64,000 bases of DNA. Origin: Denitromonas sp. (GTDB lineage: Bacteria; Pseudomonadota; Gammaproteobacteria; Burkholderiales; Rhodocyclaceae). Location: contig NZ_JAUCBR010000004.1 in NCBI RefSeq assembly GCF_034676725.1, forward strand, positions 1,875,501-1,939,500. The letters run 5' to 3'. The notes below the pieces were generated by a model. It worked only from the letters and a program-made list of their open reading frames with translations. It did no database searches and was not told the origin of the DNA. The translations under genes and the position numbers were made by a program. Positions 1 through 8,696 of this stretch are shown in pieces (positions within the stretch are counted from its first letter, which is position 1; every line of letters starts with the position of its first letter).

Positions 1-765
1 TGCATGCTGGCGCTGGGCGTCGGCCTGTATGGCGCCGAGGCGTCGGCCCGTCCGGCCGAGGCCATCCGGCCCCCCGGCGCCTTGCCCGAGCGGGCGTTTC
101 TGGCGGCCTGTGTGCGCTGTGGCCTGTGTGTGCGCGACTGCCCCTTCGACACCCTGAAGCTGTCCGAGCTGGGGGATAACGTGGCCACCGGCACGCCCTT
201 TTTCGAGGGGCGCAAGGTGCCATGCGAAATGTGCGACGACATCCCCTGCGTGAAAGCCTGTCCGACCGGCGCGCTCGATCGCGAGCTGACCGACATCGGC
301 AAGGCGCGCATGGGGCTGGCGGTGCTCATCGACCAGGAAACCTGCCTCAACTTCCTCGGCCTGCGCTGCGATGTGTGCTATCGCGTGTGTCCGGTCATCG
401 ACAAGGCCATCACGCTGGAGCTGGTGCACAACCCGCGCTCCGATCGCCATGCCATGCTGCTGCCGACGGTGCATTCGGATCACTGCACCGGCTGCGGCAA
501 GTGCGAGCATGCCTGTGTCCTGCCCGAGGCGGCGATCAAGGTGTTGCCGCACAAGCTGGCCCAGGGCAAGTCGGCCGAGCACTACCGCAAGGGCTGGGTG
601 GAGCGCGAGGCCGCAGGCGGTTCGCTCATCGGCGAGCAGCAGCAGTTGCCGATGCGCGGGCTGGAAGATCGCAAGTATGGCGACACGCGCGTGGCACCGG
701 GCTATGTGCCGCCGGCGGCGCAGCCGGCCAAGCCGGGCGGCATTGATTCGGGGTGGAAACCATGA
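1..765 (+). CDS. napG: Ferredoxin-type protein NapG (5' partial)
   Basis: Periplasmic-side iron-sulfur protein that, with NapH, passes electrons from quinol towards the periplasmic nitrate reductase NapAB. The reading frame is open to the window edge, so the twin-arginine signal expected at the start of NapG is missing and the true start lies upstream. The visible 254 residues carry four Cys clusters typical of four [4Fe-4S] centres: one beginning CVRCGLC, one CEMCDD followed by CVKACP, one CDVCYRVCP, and a C-terminal CTGCGKCEHAC. The stop overlaps the napH start (ATGA). The order G-H-B-C matches nap operons in which napD and napA come first, so those genes are expected just upstream. Confidence 0.93.
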   Translation, partial: CMLALGVGLYGAEASARPAEAIRPPGALPERAFLAACVRCGLCVRDCPFDTLKLSELGDNVATGTPFFEGRKVPCEMCDDIPCVKACPTGALDRELTDIGKARMGLAVLIDQETCLNFLGLRCDVCYRVCPVIDKAITLELVHNPRSDRHAMLLPTVHSDHCTGCGKCEHACVLPEAAIKVLPHKLAQGKSAEHYRKGWVEREAAGGSLIGEQQQLPMRGLEDRKYGDTRVAPGYVPPAAQPAKPGGIDSGWKP

Positions 766-1673
766 GCGCGGCCGGTCAGAGCGCGGCGAACGTGCCGCCC
801 GTTGCGGGGCGCAGCGCCGTGATGATGCGCCCCGGCGCCGAGGCAGTCCTCGAAAAGGGCTGGTTCAGGGCGCACAAATGGTTGTTGCTGCGCCGGCTGT
901 CGCAATTGGGCATCCTCGCGCTGTTCATGCTCGGGCCGTGGTTCGGGCTGTGGGTCGTCAAGGGCAACCTGTCGTCGAGCCTGACGCTGGGTGTGCTGCC
1001 GCTGACCGATCCCTACCTGCTGCTGCAATCGGTGGCGGCCGGGCAGGTGCCGTACAAGGAGGCCTTGCTCGGTGGGGGCATCGTGGCGGCGTTCTACCTG
1101 TTGTTCGGCGGGCGGCTGTTCTGTTCCTGGGTGTGCCCGGTGAACATGGTCACCGACGCCGCGGCGTGGTTGCGCCGGCGCCTGGGGCTCAAGGGCGGCA
1201 AGGTGCCGAGCGAGTACACACGCTACTGGCTGCTCGGCTTCACCGTGCTGGCCTCGGCGCTCACCGGGGCCATGGCCTGGGAGTGGGTGAACCCGGTGTC
1301 GATGCTGCATCGCGGGCTGATCTTCGGGTTCGGCCTGTCGTGGGGCATCGTGCTTGGCGTGTTTCTCTACGATCTGCTGATCGCCAGCCGCGGCTGGTGC
1401 GGCCATGTGTGCCCGATGGGTGCGTTCTACGGCGTACTGAACAAGACGGCGTTGATCCGGGTCACGGCAGACCGGCGTTCGCGCTGCGACGATTGCATGG
1501 ACTGTTTTGCTGTGTGTCCGGAACCGCAGGTGATCCGGCCGGCATTGAAGGCGGTGGCGCAGGACCACCCATTGATTCTTGACCAAGACTGTACCAGCTG
1601 TGGGCGTTGCATCGACGTTTGCAGCAAGGATGTATTCAGATTGACCACCCGATTCGATAGGAGCGAGTCATGA
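762..1673 (+). CDS. napH: Membrane ferredoxin-type protein NapH
   Basis: Integral membrane quinol-oxidising partner of NapG. The 303-residue protein has about four hydrophobic segments, two CX3CP motifs after membrane segments (CSWVCP and CGHVCP), and two C-terminal [4Fe-4S] motifs (CDDCMDCFAVCP and CTSCGRCIDVC) that would lie on the cytoplasmic side. I chose ATG 762, which overlaps the napG stop, over the GTG three codons upstream. Its stop overlaps the napB ATG, so G, H and B are translationally coupled. Having both NapGH and NapC suggests two quinol entry routes to nitrate reductase, NapC directly and NapGH for a particular quinone pool. The family assignment is firm. The quinone type is inference. 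Confidence 0.93.
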   Translation: MSAAGQSAANVPPVAGRSAVMMRPGAEAVLEKGWFRAHKWLLLRRLSQLGILALFMLGPWFGLWVVKGNLSSSLTLGVLPLTDPYLLLQSVAAGQVPYKEALLGGGIVAAFYLLFGGRLFCSWVCPVNMVTDAAAWLRRRLGLKGGKVPSEYTRYWLLGFTVLASALTGAMAWEWVNPVSMLHRGLIFGFGLSWGIVLGVFLYDLLIASRGWCGHVCPMGAFYGVLNKTALIRVTADRRSRCDDCMDCFAVCPEPQVIRPALKAVAQDHPLILDQDCTSCGRCIDVCSKDVFRLTTRFDRSES

Positions 1674-2119
1674 AAAACAAGACCCGTAATCTCGTAGTCG
1701 CCTTGCTGGCAACCATGAGCCTGGGCATTTCTCTCGGCGTTCAGGCCGCTGACGGCGTCCAGTCCCTGCGGGGGCGGGATGTTGCCGATCCGGAGCTGCC
1801 GCCGGGCGGCTATGTCGTGGAGAAGGACCAGGCGCCGATCCCGCGCGACTATGTCCAGCAGCCGCCGCTGATCCCGCACAAGATCGACGGTTATACGGTG
1901 ACCACCAATTTCAACAAGTGCATGGACTGTCACTCCTGGACCCGCTACCGCGAGACCGGGGCGACCAAGGTCAGCCTGACTCACTTCAAGGATCGCGACG
2001 GCAAGGAGTTGTCGAACATCTCGCCGCGGCGCTACTTCTGCAACCAGTGCCATGTGCCGCAGACCGATGCCCCGGCGCTGGTCGAGAACACCTTCAAGAA
2101 AGCCGAAGGCTTGCGCTAA
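1670..2119 (+). CDS. napB: Periplasmic nitrate reductase diheme cytochrome subunit NapB
   Basis: Small electron-transfer subunit of NapAB, located in the periplasm. The 149-residue precursor has a Sec signal peptide of about 26 residues ending near VQAAD, and two heme-binding motifs, CMDCH (C84-H88) and CNQCH (C124-H128), as in NapB. The family has a conserved proline-rich N-terminal region and His axial ligands, and His residues are present here (H70, H105). The start ATG overlaps the napH TGA. The hemes would be attached by the Ccm system encoded immediately downstream. Confidence 0.93.
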   Translation: MKNKTRNLVVALLATMSLGISLGVQAADGVQSLRGRDVADPELPPGGYVVEKDQAPIPRDYVQQPPLIPHKIDGYTVTTNFNKCMDCHSWTRYRETGATKVSLTHFKDRDGKELSNISPRRYFCNQCHVPQTDAPALVENTFKKAEGLR

Positions 2120-2142
2120 CCGTCGCGTCAAAGGAGTAAGAC

Positions 2143-2784
2143 ATGAGCTACGACAATAACAAGGGCGGTCTGTGGGGACGCCTGCGCGGGGCCGGGCTCG
2201 GGCTGGTGTTGCTGGTGTTTGTGGCGGGCATCCTGTTCTGGGGCGGCTTCAACACCGCCATGGAATGGACCAACCGCGAGGCGTTCTGCATCTCCTGCCA
2301 CGAGATGGAGGCCAACGTCTATCAGGAGTATCGCAACACCATCCACTACGCCAACCGCAGTGGCGTGCGTGCGACTTGCCCGGACTGCCATGTGCCGAAG
2401 GACTGGACGCACAAGATCATCCGCAAGATCCAGGCCTCCAAGGAGCTCTGGCATCACTTCCTGGGCACGGTCGATACGCCCGAGAAGTTCAACGCCAAGC
2501 GCCTGCAGCTGGCGCAGAACGAGTGGAACCGGATGAAGGCGACGGACTCGCGCGAATGCCGCAACTGCCACAACTTCGAGTACTTCGACTACTCGATCCA
2601 GGGGCGTCGCTCGACCCGCATGCACCAGGACGGCTTCTCCGAAGGCAAGACCTGCATCGACTGCCACAAGGGGATTGCACACTCCCTGCCGGCCGTGGAG
2701 CAGGATATCGGCAGCGACAAGGGCGGTGCCGCGCCGGAGGTGTTCCATCCGAAGGAAGAACAACCGGCGGGCGGTCAGTCCTGA
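2143..2784 (+). CDS. napC: Tetraheme quinol dehydrogenase NapC (NapC/NirT family)
   Basis: Membrane-anchored cytochrome c that oxidises quinol and reduces NapB. The 213 residues begin with a short cytoplasmic tail and one transmembrane anchor (about residues 18-38), followed by a periplasmic domain with four CXXCH motifs: CISCH (C49), CPDCH (C79), CRNCH (C139) and CIDCH (C171). This is the exact count for NapC/NirT. A ribosome binding site (AAAGGAG) precedes ATG 2143. A strong intrinsic terminator follows, so napC is the last gene of the nap operon. Confidence 0.95.
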   Translation: MSYDNNKGGLWGRLRGAGLGLVLLVFVAGILFWGGFNTAMEWTNREAFCISCHEMEANVYQEYRNTIHYANRSGVRATCPDCHVPKDWTHKIIRKIQASKELWHHFLGTVDTPEKFNAKRLQLAQNEWNRMKATDSRECRNCHNFEYFDYSIQGRRSTRMHQDGFSEGKTCIDCHKGIAHSLPAVEQDIGSDKGGAAPEVFHPKEEQPAGGQS

Positions 2785-2812
2785 CCCTGTCGGAGCACTA
2801 CGAATCGGGCAG

Positions 2813-2839
2813 AAGGGCCGCGCGAGCGGCCCTTTTTTT
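2813..2839 (+). terminator. Intrinsic terminator of the nap operon
   Basis: A perfect GC stem, GGGCCG paired with CGGCCC around a six-base loop, flanked by an A-T pair extension and followed by seven T residues (2833-2839). It lies 29 bases after the napC stop and about 60 bases before ccmA, separating the nap and ccm transcription units. Confidence 0.9.
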
Positions 2840-2900
2840 GGCCGGATTCATTTGATTTCACACATATCCTTTTACGCAGCAATGTGATTGAATCGCGGCC

Positions 2901-3527
2901 ATGCTGGAAGTCACCGAACTCGCCTGTTTGCGCGGCGATCGCATGTTGTTTGCCAATGTGGCCCTGACCGTCCGACCCGGCGAGTTGGTGCGCATTGCCG
3001 GCCCCAACGGGGTCGGCAAGACGAGCCTGCTGCGCCTGCTGTGCGGCCTGGCCCTGCCCGAGCACGGACAGGTGTGCTGGAAGGGCGTGCCACTCGAGCA
3101 GGGCCGCGAGGCCTTCCATCGCGACGCGCTCTATCTCGGCCACGCCGCCGCCCTCAACGACTTGCTGACGCCGCAGGAGAACCTGCGCTTTGCCGCCGCC
3201 TGCCACGGGCTGGGCGCTGATGCCGGCGCCTGTGAGCTGGCGCTCGAACGCATCGGCCTCGGCCCGCAGCGCGAACTGCCGGCCAAGGTGCTGTCGCAGG
3301 GGCAGCGCCGGCGAGTCGGGCTGGCCCGGCTGTACCTGTCCGAGAACGTCCCGCTGTGGATCCTCGACGAACCCTTCACGGCGCTCGACGTGGCCGCGGT
3401 GCGCGACCTGGCCGACTGGCTCGACCGGCATTGCGCACGCGGCGGCATGGTCGTCATGACCACCCACCAGGACGTGCCCTTCGCCACCCCGATGCGCACC
3501 TTCGATCTGGCGGAGTCGGCATGCTGA
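2901..3527 (+). CDS. ccmA: Heme exporter ATP-binding protein CcmA
   Basis: ATPase of the CcmABCD complex, which releases heme-loaded CcmE for cytochrome c maturation. The 208 residues contain Walker A GPNGVGKTS near residue 34, an ABC signature LSQGQRRRVG and Walker B LWILDEP, all intact. The size is standard for CcmA. ATG 2901 follows an A/T-rich leader between the nap terminator and the gene, which probably holds the ccm promoter, though I see no clear FNR box there. The stop lies inside the first codons of ccmB. It is the first gene of a nine-gene ccm operon. Confidence 0.95.
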   Translation: MLEVTELACLRGDRMLFANVALTVRPGELVRIAGPNGVGKTSLLRLLCGLALPEHGQVCWKGVPLEQGREAFHRDALYLGHAAALNDLLTPQENLRFAAACHGLGADAGACELALERIGLGPQRELPAKVLSQGQRRRVGLARLYLSENVPLWILDEPFTALDVAAVRDLADWLDRHCARGGMVVMTTHQDVPFATPMRTFDLAESAC

Positions 3528-4189
3528 GCGTCTTCCTCGAAGTCCTGCGCCGCGACCTGCTGCTGGCCTGGCGCAACCGTGCCGATGTGCTGGTCACGCT
3601 CGCCTTCTTCACCATCGTCGCCTGCCTGTTCCCCTTCGGCGTCGGTGCTGAGCCCAACCTGTTGCGCACCATCGCACCCGGCGTGCTGTGGGTCGCCGCC
3701 TTGCTCGCCACCCTGCTGTCGCTGCATCGGGTGTTTTCACAGGATCACTCGGACGGTGTGCTCGAGCAGTTGCTGCTCTCGCCCGAGCCGACCGTGCTGT
3801 GGGTGCTGGCCAAGATCCTGGCGCACTGGCTGACCACTGCGGTGCCTCTGATTGTCGCCGCACCGGCGCTCGCTTTGCTGTTTGACATGACGCAAAGCGC
3901 AACCGGGGTGCTGATCCTATCCTTGCTGCTCGGTACGCCGATCCTGTCGCTGCTTGGCGGGGTGGGCGCGGCACTGACGCTGGGCCTGCGCGGCGGCGGC
4001 ATGCTGCTGGCCCTGCTGGTGCTTCCGCTGTTCGTGCCGATCCTGATCTTCGGTGCCGGCGCGGTGGATGCCTACCTGGCCGGCACCGGCGCCACGGCCC
4101 ACCTGATGTTGTTGGGCGGCGGCTCCCTCGGGGCGCTGGCGCTGGCGCCGTGGGCGTGTGCCGCCGCCTTGCGAATCGCGGTAGAGTAA
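3521..4189 (+). CDS. ccmB: Heme exporter membrane protein CcmB
   Basis: Membrane subunit that partners with CcmA in the cytochrome c maturation system. The 222 residues form about six hydrophobic helices and include the family-typical FSQDHSDGVLEQL stretch near residues 72-84. ATG 3521 overlaps the end of ccmA by seven bases. Longer in-frame starts exist within ccmA, but this start gives the normal CcmB length and N-terminus. Confidence 0.95.
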   Translation: MLSVFLEVLRRDLLLAWRNRADVLVTLAFFTIVACLFPFGVGAEPNLLRTIAPGVLWVAALLATLLSLHRVFSQDHSDGVLEQLLLSPEPTVLWVLAKILAHWLTTAVPLIVAAPALALLFDMTQSATGVLILSLLLGTPILSLLGGVGAALTLGLRGGGMLLALLVLPLFVPILIFGAGAVDAYLAGTGATAHLMLLGGGSLGALALAPWACAAALRIAVE

Positions 4190-4246
4190 GGCCCCGAAAA
4201 AACAAGCGGTTGCCCGTGCGGCCGCTGATACTGACCTCTGAAGGCC

Positions 4247-5008
4247 ATGGAATCCGGACAACGCTTCAGCCTCTTTCGTTACGCCGCACCGCACCTGTTC
4301 TATCCTCTGGCGGGGCGCCTGGCGCCCTGGTTTGCCGCCGCGGCCGTGATCCTGACCCTGGTCGGCCTGTATCTGGGCTTCTTCGTGGCGCCGACCGACG
4401 CCGTGCAGGGTGAGGTCTACCGGGTGATCTTCATCCATGTGCCGGCGGCCTGGATGTCGATGTTCATCTACCTGATCATGGCCTTCTGGTCGGCGGTCGG
4501 GGTGGTGTTCAAGACCCGCCTGTCGGCGATGATGGCCCAGGCGCTGGCGCCCACCGGGGCGATGTTCTGTTTCGTCGCGCTGTGGACCGGTGCGCTGTGG
4601 GGCCGACCGACCTGGGGCGCCTACTGGGTGTGGGACGCGCGGCTGACCTCGCAGTTGCTGCTGCTGTTCCTGTATTTCGGCTTCATCGCGCTGACCCGCG
4701 CGATCGAAGACCCGCGTCGCGCCGATCGCGCCGGCGCCATCCTGGCACTGGTTGGCGCGGTCAATGTGCCGATCATCTATTTCTCGGTGAAGTGGTGGAA
4801 CACCCTGCACCAGGGCGCCTCGGTCAGCCTGACCAAGGCACCGAGCATGGCCACCACCATGCTCATGGCCATGCTGGTGATGGCGCTGGCTTCGTGGGCC
4901 TACACCATCGCCGTGGTGCTGTGGCGGGTGCGGCCGCTGATTCTCGAGCGTGAACGCCATACCGAGTGGGTCGGTGAGGTGCTGGAAACGGCGGAGGCGC
5001 GGGCATGA
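4247..5008 (+). CDS. ccmC: Heme handling protein CcmC
   Basis: Six-helix membrane protein that presents heme in the periplasm for covalent attachment to CcmE. The 253 residues hold the tryptophan-rich WWD signature (WGRPTWGAYWVWDARLTS, roughly residues 118-135) and flanking His residues expected as heme ligands (for example in the FIHVPAAWMS loop and the SVKWWNTLHQG loop). The last codons overlap the ccmD start (ATGA), so translation is coupled. Confidence 0.95.
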   Translation: MESGQRFSLFRYAAPHLFYPLAGRLAPWFAAAAVILTLVGLYLGFFVAPTDAVQGEVYRVIFIHVPAAWMSMFIYLIMAFWSAVGVVFKTRLSAMMAQALAPTGAMFCFVALWTGALWGRPTWGAYWVWDARLTSQLLLLFLYFGFIALTRAIEDPRRADRAGAILALVGAVNVPIIYFSVKWWNTLHQGASVSLTKAPSMATTMLMAMLVMALASWAYTIAVVLWRVRPLILERERHTEWVGEVLETAEARA

Positions 5009-5205
5009 ACTGGCAATCGTGGTCGGACTTCTGGTCCATGGGCGGGGCGGCATTCTTCGTCTGGGGTTCCTACGGCGTCACATTTGCCTTGATTGCGCTG
5101 GAACTTGTGGTGGTGTTGCGCCGTCGGAAGCAGGTGGTACATCGGTTGCAGCGGCTGCGCCAGGCCTTGAAGGCCAGTGCGCGGCGCAAGGAGATTCAAC
5201 AATGA
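5005..5205 (+). CDS. ccmD: Heme exporter accessory protein CcmD
   Basis: Small single-helix protein that stabilises the CcmC-CcmE interaction and the release of holo-CcmE. The 66 residues have one transmembrane segment (about residues 15-38) preceded by a tryptophan-rich periplasmic start and followed by an Arg/Lys-rich cytoplasmic tail, the usual CcmD layout. It overlaps ccmC by four bases, and its stop overlaps the ccmE ATG. Confidence 0.9.
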   Translation: MNWQSWSDFWSMGGAAFFVWGSYGVTFALIALELVVVLRRRKQVVHRLQRLRQALKASARRKEIQQ

Positions 5206-5648
5206 AAGCCAGACAGAAACGTCTGATCCTCGTGGTGGCAGGCGTGGCCCTGCTCGGTGGCGCCGTAGCGCTGGTGCTCTCGGCCTTCCAGCAGAACCTG
5301 GTGTTCTTCCATACCCCCACCGAAGTGGCCGAAGGCAAGGCGCCGACCGGGCGCACCTTCCGCATCGGCGGCATGGTCGAGGACGGTTCGATCAAGCGCG
5401 ACGCCGACGGCATCACCGTGCGCTTCGCCATCACCGACACCGCCAAGTCGATCCCGGTGGCCTACAAGGGGCCGCTGCCCGACCTGTTCAAGGAAGGCAA
5501 GGGCGCCGTGGTGCAGGGCGCGCTCGGTGCCGACGGCCAGTTTGCCGCCACCGAGGTGCTGGCCAAGCATGACGAGAACTACATGCCGCCCGAAGCCCAG
5601 GATGCCATCGACAAGGCGCACAAGACTGCGGCAACGGTGGCGCAATGA
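5202..5648 (+). CDS. ccmE: Heme chaperone CcmE
   Basis: Periplasmic, membrane-anchored heme carrier that binds heme covalently through a histidine and hands it to CcmF/H. The 148 residues have an N-terminal anchor (about residues 8-29) and an OB-fold domain. The motif LAKHDENYMPPE gives the heme-binding H123 and the accessory Y127. A good ribosome binding site (AAGGAG) precedes ATG 5202. Start and stop overlap the neighbouring genes ccmD and ccmF. Confidence 0.95.
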   Translation: MKARQKRLILVVAGVALLGGAVALVLSAFQQNLVFFHTPTEVAEGKAPTGRTFRIGGMVEDGSIKRDADGITVRFAITDTAKSIPVAYKGPLPDLFKEGKGAVVQGALGADGQFAATEVLAKHDENYMPPEAQDAIDKAHKTAATVAQ

Positions 5649-7618
5649 TCCCCGAACTCGGACACTTCGCCCTCATCCTCGCCTTCCTGGTCGCCCTCAT
5701 CCAGGGGGTGGTGCCGCTGGTCGGCGCCCACCAGTACCGCACACCGCTGATCGTCGTGGCCCGGCCGGCGGCGCTGGCGCAGTTCGCCTTCATGGCCCTG
5801 TCCTTCGCCTGTCTGACCTGGGCCTTCGTGGCCAACGACTTCTCGGTCGAGTATGTCGCCCAGCACTCCAACACCCGGCTGCCGATCCACTACCGCATCA
5901 CCGGCGTGTGGGGCAGCCATGAAGGCTCGCTGCTGCTGTGGGGCCTGATCCTGTCGGGCTGGACGCTCGCCGTGGCTGCCTTCTCGCGCACCCTGCCCGA
6001 TATCTTCGTGGCCCGTGTGCTCGGCGTGCTCGGCCTGGTCAGCGGCGGCTTCATGTCCTTCATCCTGTTTACCTCCAACCCCTTCACCCGCCTGCTGCCG
6101 GCCGTGGCCGAGGGGCAGGACCTGAACCCGCTGCTGCAAGACCCGGGCATGATCATCCACCCGCCGCTGCTCTACATGGGCTACGTGGGCTTCTCGGTGG
6201 CCTTTGCCTTTGCCATCGCGGCGCTGATCTCGGGCCGGCTCGACGCCGCCTGGGCGCGCTGGTCGCGGCCCTGGACGAGCGTCGCCTGGGTGTTCCTGAC
6301 GCTCGGCATCGCGGTCGGTTCCGGCTGGGCCTACTACGAACTGGGCTGGGGCGGCTGGTGGTTCTGGGACCCGGTCGAGAACGCCTCCTTCATGCCCTGG
6401 CTGGTCGGCACGGCGCTGATCCACTCGCTGGCGGTGACCGAAAAGCGCGGCGCCTTCCGCAGCTGGACGGTGTTGCTGGCCATCGCCGCCTTCTCGCTGT
6501 CGCTGCTCGGCACCTTCCTGGTGCGCTCCGGCGTGCTCACCTCGGTGCACGCCTTCGCCACCGATCCGCGCCGCGGCATGTACATCCTCGGCTTGCTGGT
6601 GCTGGTGATCGGCATCTCGCTGATGCTCTTTGCCTGGCGCGCGCCGCGGCTGGCCGGTGGCGGCAAGTTTGCCCTGGTGTCGCGCGAGTCGGTCTTGCTG
6701 GCCAACAACGTGCTGCTGTCGGTGGTGGCCACCTCGGTGCTGCTCGGCACGCTGTACCCCTTGTTCCTCGACGCGCTCAATCTCGGCAAGATCTCGGTCG
6801 GCCCGCCGTACTTCGAGTCGGTGTTCCTGCCGCTGATGGTGCCGGTGGTGGTGCTCATGGCCCTCGGTCCGCTGCTGCGCTGGAAAGGGCATGACGTCGC
6901 CGCCATCACCGCCAAGCTGGCCCCGTGGCTGATCGGTAGCATCGCGCTCGGCGTGGCCGGGGCCTGGCTGGCCGGCGTGATGAGCTGGCGCATGATCGTC
7001 GGCATGACGCTGGCCGCCTGGGTGCTGATCGTCAATGCCGTGCTGCTGATCGAGCGCCTGCGCGAGCGGCCGGGTGCGGCCGCCGGCGCCCGCCTGCGCG
7101 GCATCACGCGGGCCTGGTGGGGCATGTGGATCGCGCACGTCGGGATCGGCGTGTTCATCATCGGCGTGGCGATGGTCAACGGCACGCAGTCCAACCTTGA
7201 TGTGAAGATGCGGGTCGGCGATACGGCCACGCTGGCGGGCTACGATTTCGAACTCACCGCCATCACCGATGCCCCCGGGCCGAACTACGCGGCCGCGCAG
7301 GGCACCTTGAAGGTGACCCGCGAGGGCAAAGCGGTGGCCGAGCTGACGCCCGAAAAGCGCATCTATCTCGCGCGCCAGATGCCGATGACAGAAGCGTCGC
7401 TGGACATCGGCCTGTTCGGCGACATCTATGCCTCGATGGGCGAGCAGATCGACGACACGACGTGGATCGTGCGCCTCTACTACAAACCGTTTATCAGCTG
7501 GATCTGGTTCGGCTGCCTGTTGATGGCCTTTGGCGGCGGACTGGCCGCGGCTGACCGGCGCTATCGCCGGCTGGCGGCCCGCACGGCGCCGGATGCTGGC
7601 GCCCGCCAAACTGCCTGA
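5645..7618 (+). CDS. ccmF: Cytochrome c heme lyase subunit CcmF
   Basis: Core of the heme ligation complex: takes heme from CcmE and attaches it to CXXCH apocytochromes. The 657 residues fold into many transmembrane helices with the WWD domain GWGGWWFWDPVENASFMPW near residues 235-253. The C-terminal periplasmic region before the last helix matches the family. Length is normal. It overlaps ccmE by four bases and ends eight bases before ccmG. Confidence 0.96.
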   Translation: MIPELGHFALILAFLVALIQGVVPLVGAHQYRTPLIVVARPAALAQFAFMALSFACLTWAFVANDFSVEYVAQHSNTRLPIHYRITGVWGSHEGSLLLWGLILSGWTLAVAAFSRTLPDIFVARVLGVLGLVSGGFMSFILFTSNPFTRLLPAVAEGQDLNPLLQDPGMIIHPPLLYMGYVGFSVAFAFAIAALISGRLDAAWARWSRPWTSVAWVFLTLGIAVGSGWAYYELGWGGWWFWDPVENASFMPWLVGTALIHSLAVTEKRGAFRSWTVLLAIAAFSLSLLGTFLVRSGVLTSVHAFATDPRRGMYILGLLVLVIGISLMLFAWRAPRLAGGGKFALVSRESVLLANNVLLSVVATSVLLGTLYPLFLDALNLGKISVGPPYFESVFLPLMVPVVVLMALGPLLRWKGHDVAAITAKLAPWLIGSIALGVAGAWLAGVMSWRMIVGMTLAAWVLIVNAVLLIERLRERPGAAAGARLRGITRAWWGMWIAHVGIGVFIIGVAMVNGTQSNLDVKMRVGDTATLAGYDFELTAITDAPGPNYAAAQGTLKVTREGKAVAELTPEKRIYLARQMPMTEASLDIGLFGDIYASMGEQIDDTTWIVRLYYKPFISWIWFGCLLMAFGGGLAAADRRYRRLAARTAPDAGARQTA

Positions 7619-7626
7619 AGAGTCTC

Positions 7627-8220
7627 ATGAAAGCCAAGTTTCTCGTACCGCTGTTCCTGTTCCTGCTGCTGGTCGGCTTCCTCGGCTTCGGCCTCAGCCT
7701 CAATCCGCGCGAAGTGCCTTCGCCGCTGATCGACAAGCCCGCGCCGGACTTCACCCTGGCGCGGCTCGACAACCCCGAGCAGACCCTCGGCCTGGCCGAC
7801 ATGCGCGGCCAGGTGTGGCTGCTCAACGTATGGGCCTCGTGGTGCGTGGCCTGCCGCCAGGAGCACCCGGTGCTGGTGGCCTTGTCCAAGCGCAAGGAAG
7901 TGCCCATCGTCGGGCTCAACTACAAGGAAGTGCGCGGCGACGGCGCCATCGACATGCGCAAGGTGGCCGAGCAGAACGAGTTGCCGATGGCCATCGATCG
8001 CGCCCGCGACTGGCTGCAGAGCCATGGCGATCCCTACGAGGTGAGCATCCTCGACATCAACGGCCGCGTCGGCATCGACTTCGGTGTGTACGGCGTGCCG
8101 GAGACCTTCCTCATCGACAAGAAAGGCGTGATTCGCTACAAGCACATCGGGCCGATCACGCCCGACGCGCTGCGCGACACCATCCTGCCCAAAGTGGCCG
8201 CCCTCAAGGCGGAATCCTGA
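7627..8220 (+). CDS. ccmG: Cytochrome c biogenesis thioredoxin CcmG (DsbE)
   Basis: Membrane-anchored periplasmic thioredoxin that keeps apocytochrome cysteines reduced. The 197 residues start with a signal anchor (about residues 5-25). The active site is WASWCVACRQEH (C73, C76), where the CVAC dipeptide differs from the common CPTC or CPSC. The family-typical acidic stretch and cis-Pro context (YGVPETFLID) are present. It lies between ccmF and ccmH as expected. Confidence 0.93.
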   Translation: MKAKFLVPLFLFLLLVGFLGFGLSLNPREVPSPLIDKPAPDFTLARLDNPEQTLGLADMRGQVWLLNVWASWCVACRQEHPVLVALSKRKEVPIVGLNYKEVRGDGAIDMRKVAEQNELPMAIDRARDWLQSHGDPYEVSILDINGRVGIDFGVYGVPETFLIDKKGVIRYKHIGPITPDALRDTILPKVAALKAES

Positions 8221-8222
8221 TC

Positions 8223-8696
8223 ATGCGACGTTTCCTCCTGGCCTGCGGGCTGATGCTGCTCGCCCTCACCGGGCACGCCCAGACGGCGGCACCGGTGGCG
8301 GCCGACCCGGTACTCGAAGAGCGGGTGATGGCCCTGTCCCACAAGTTGCGCTGCCTGGTGTGCCAGAACCAGTCGATCGCCGAGTCCGACGCCGACCTGG
8401 CGGTGGACCTGCGCGGCCAGGTGCGGGAGCAGCTCAGCGCCGGCAAGAGCGAAGACGAAATTGCCGACTACATGGTGGCCCGCTATGGCGACTTCGTGCT
8501 CTACGAGCCGCCCATGCGGGCCAGCACCCTGCTGCTGTGGCTCGGCCCGATCGTGCTGGCGGTGGTGGGCATCGGCGTGCTGATGGTGCGCCTGGCGCGA
8601 CGCAACAAGGAAAGCGCACCCGCGCTGGACGACGCACAACGGGCACGGGCGCGTGCCCTGCTTGAAGAAGACGACAACAACGGAACACAGGCATGA
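8223..8696 (+). CDS. ccmH: Cytochrome c maturation protein CcmH (CcmL-type domain)
   Basis: Periplasmic thiol protein that interacts with CcmF and the apocytochrome. The 157 residues have a signal peptide (about 1-20), the hallmark LRCLVCQNQSIAESDADLA motif with its redox-active CXXC, and a C-terminal transmembrane helix. I chose ATG 8223, two bases after the ccmG stop, because it produces the signal peptide; the frame is open far upstream inside ccmG. Its stop overlaps the ccmI start. Confidence 0.94.
   Translation: MRRFLLACGLMLLALTGHAQTAAPVAADPVLEERVMALSHKLRCLVCQNQSIAESDADLAVDLRGQVREQLSAGKSEDEIADYMVARYGDFVLYEPPMRASTLLLWLGPIVLAVVGIGVLMVRLARRNKESAPALDDAQRARARALLEEDDNNGTQA

Noticed and set aside
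753..761. Upstream GTG start for napH
   Set aside because: The ATG at 762 overlaps the napG stop in the usual ATGA manner, and the same coupling is seen throughout the window.
2850..2895. TTGATTTCACACAT-like sequence before ccmA as an FNR or CRP site
   Set aside because: Only one half-site matches and the second half has too few matches.
5579..7609. A 676-codon minus-strand open frame opposite ccmF
   Set aside because: Product is dominated by His, Arg, Gln, Ala and Gly with no recognisable domain; it mirrors the codon bias of ccmF.
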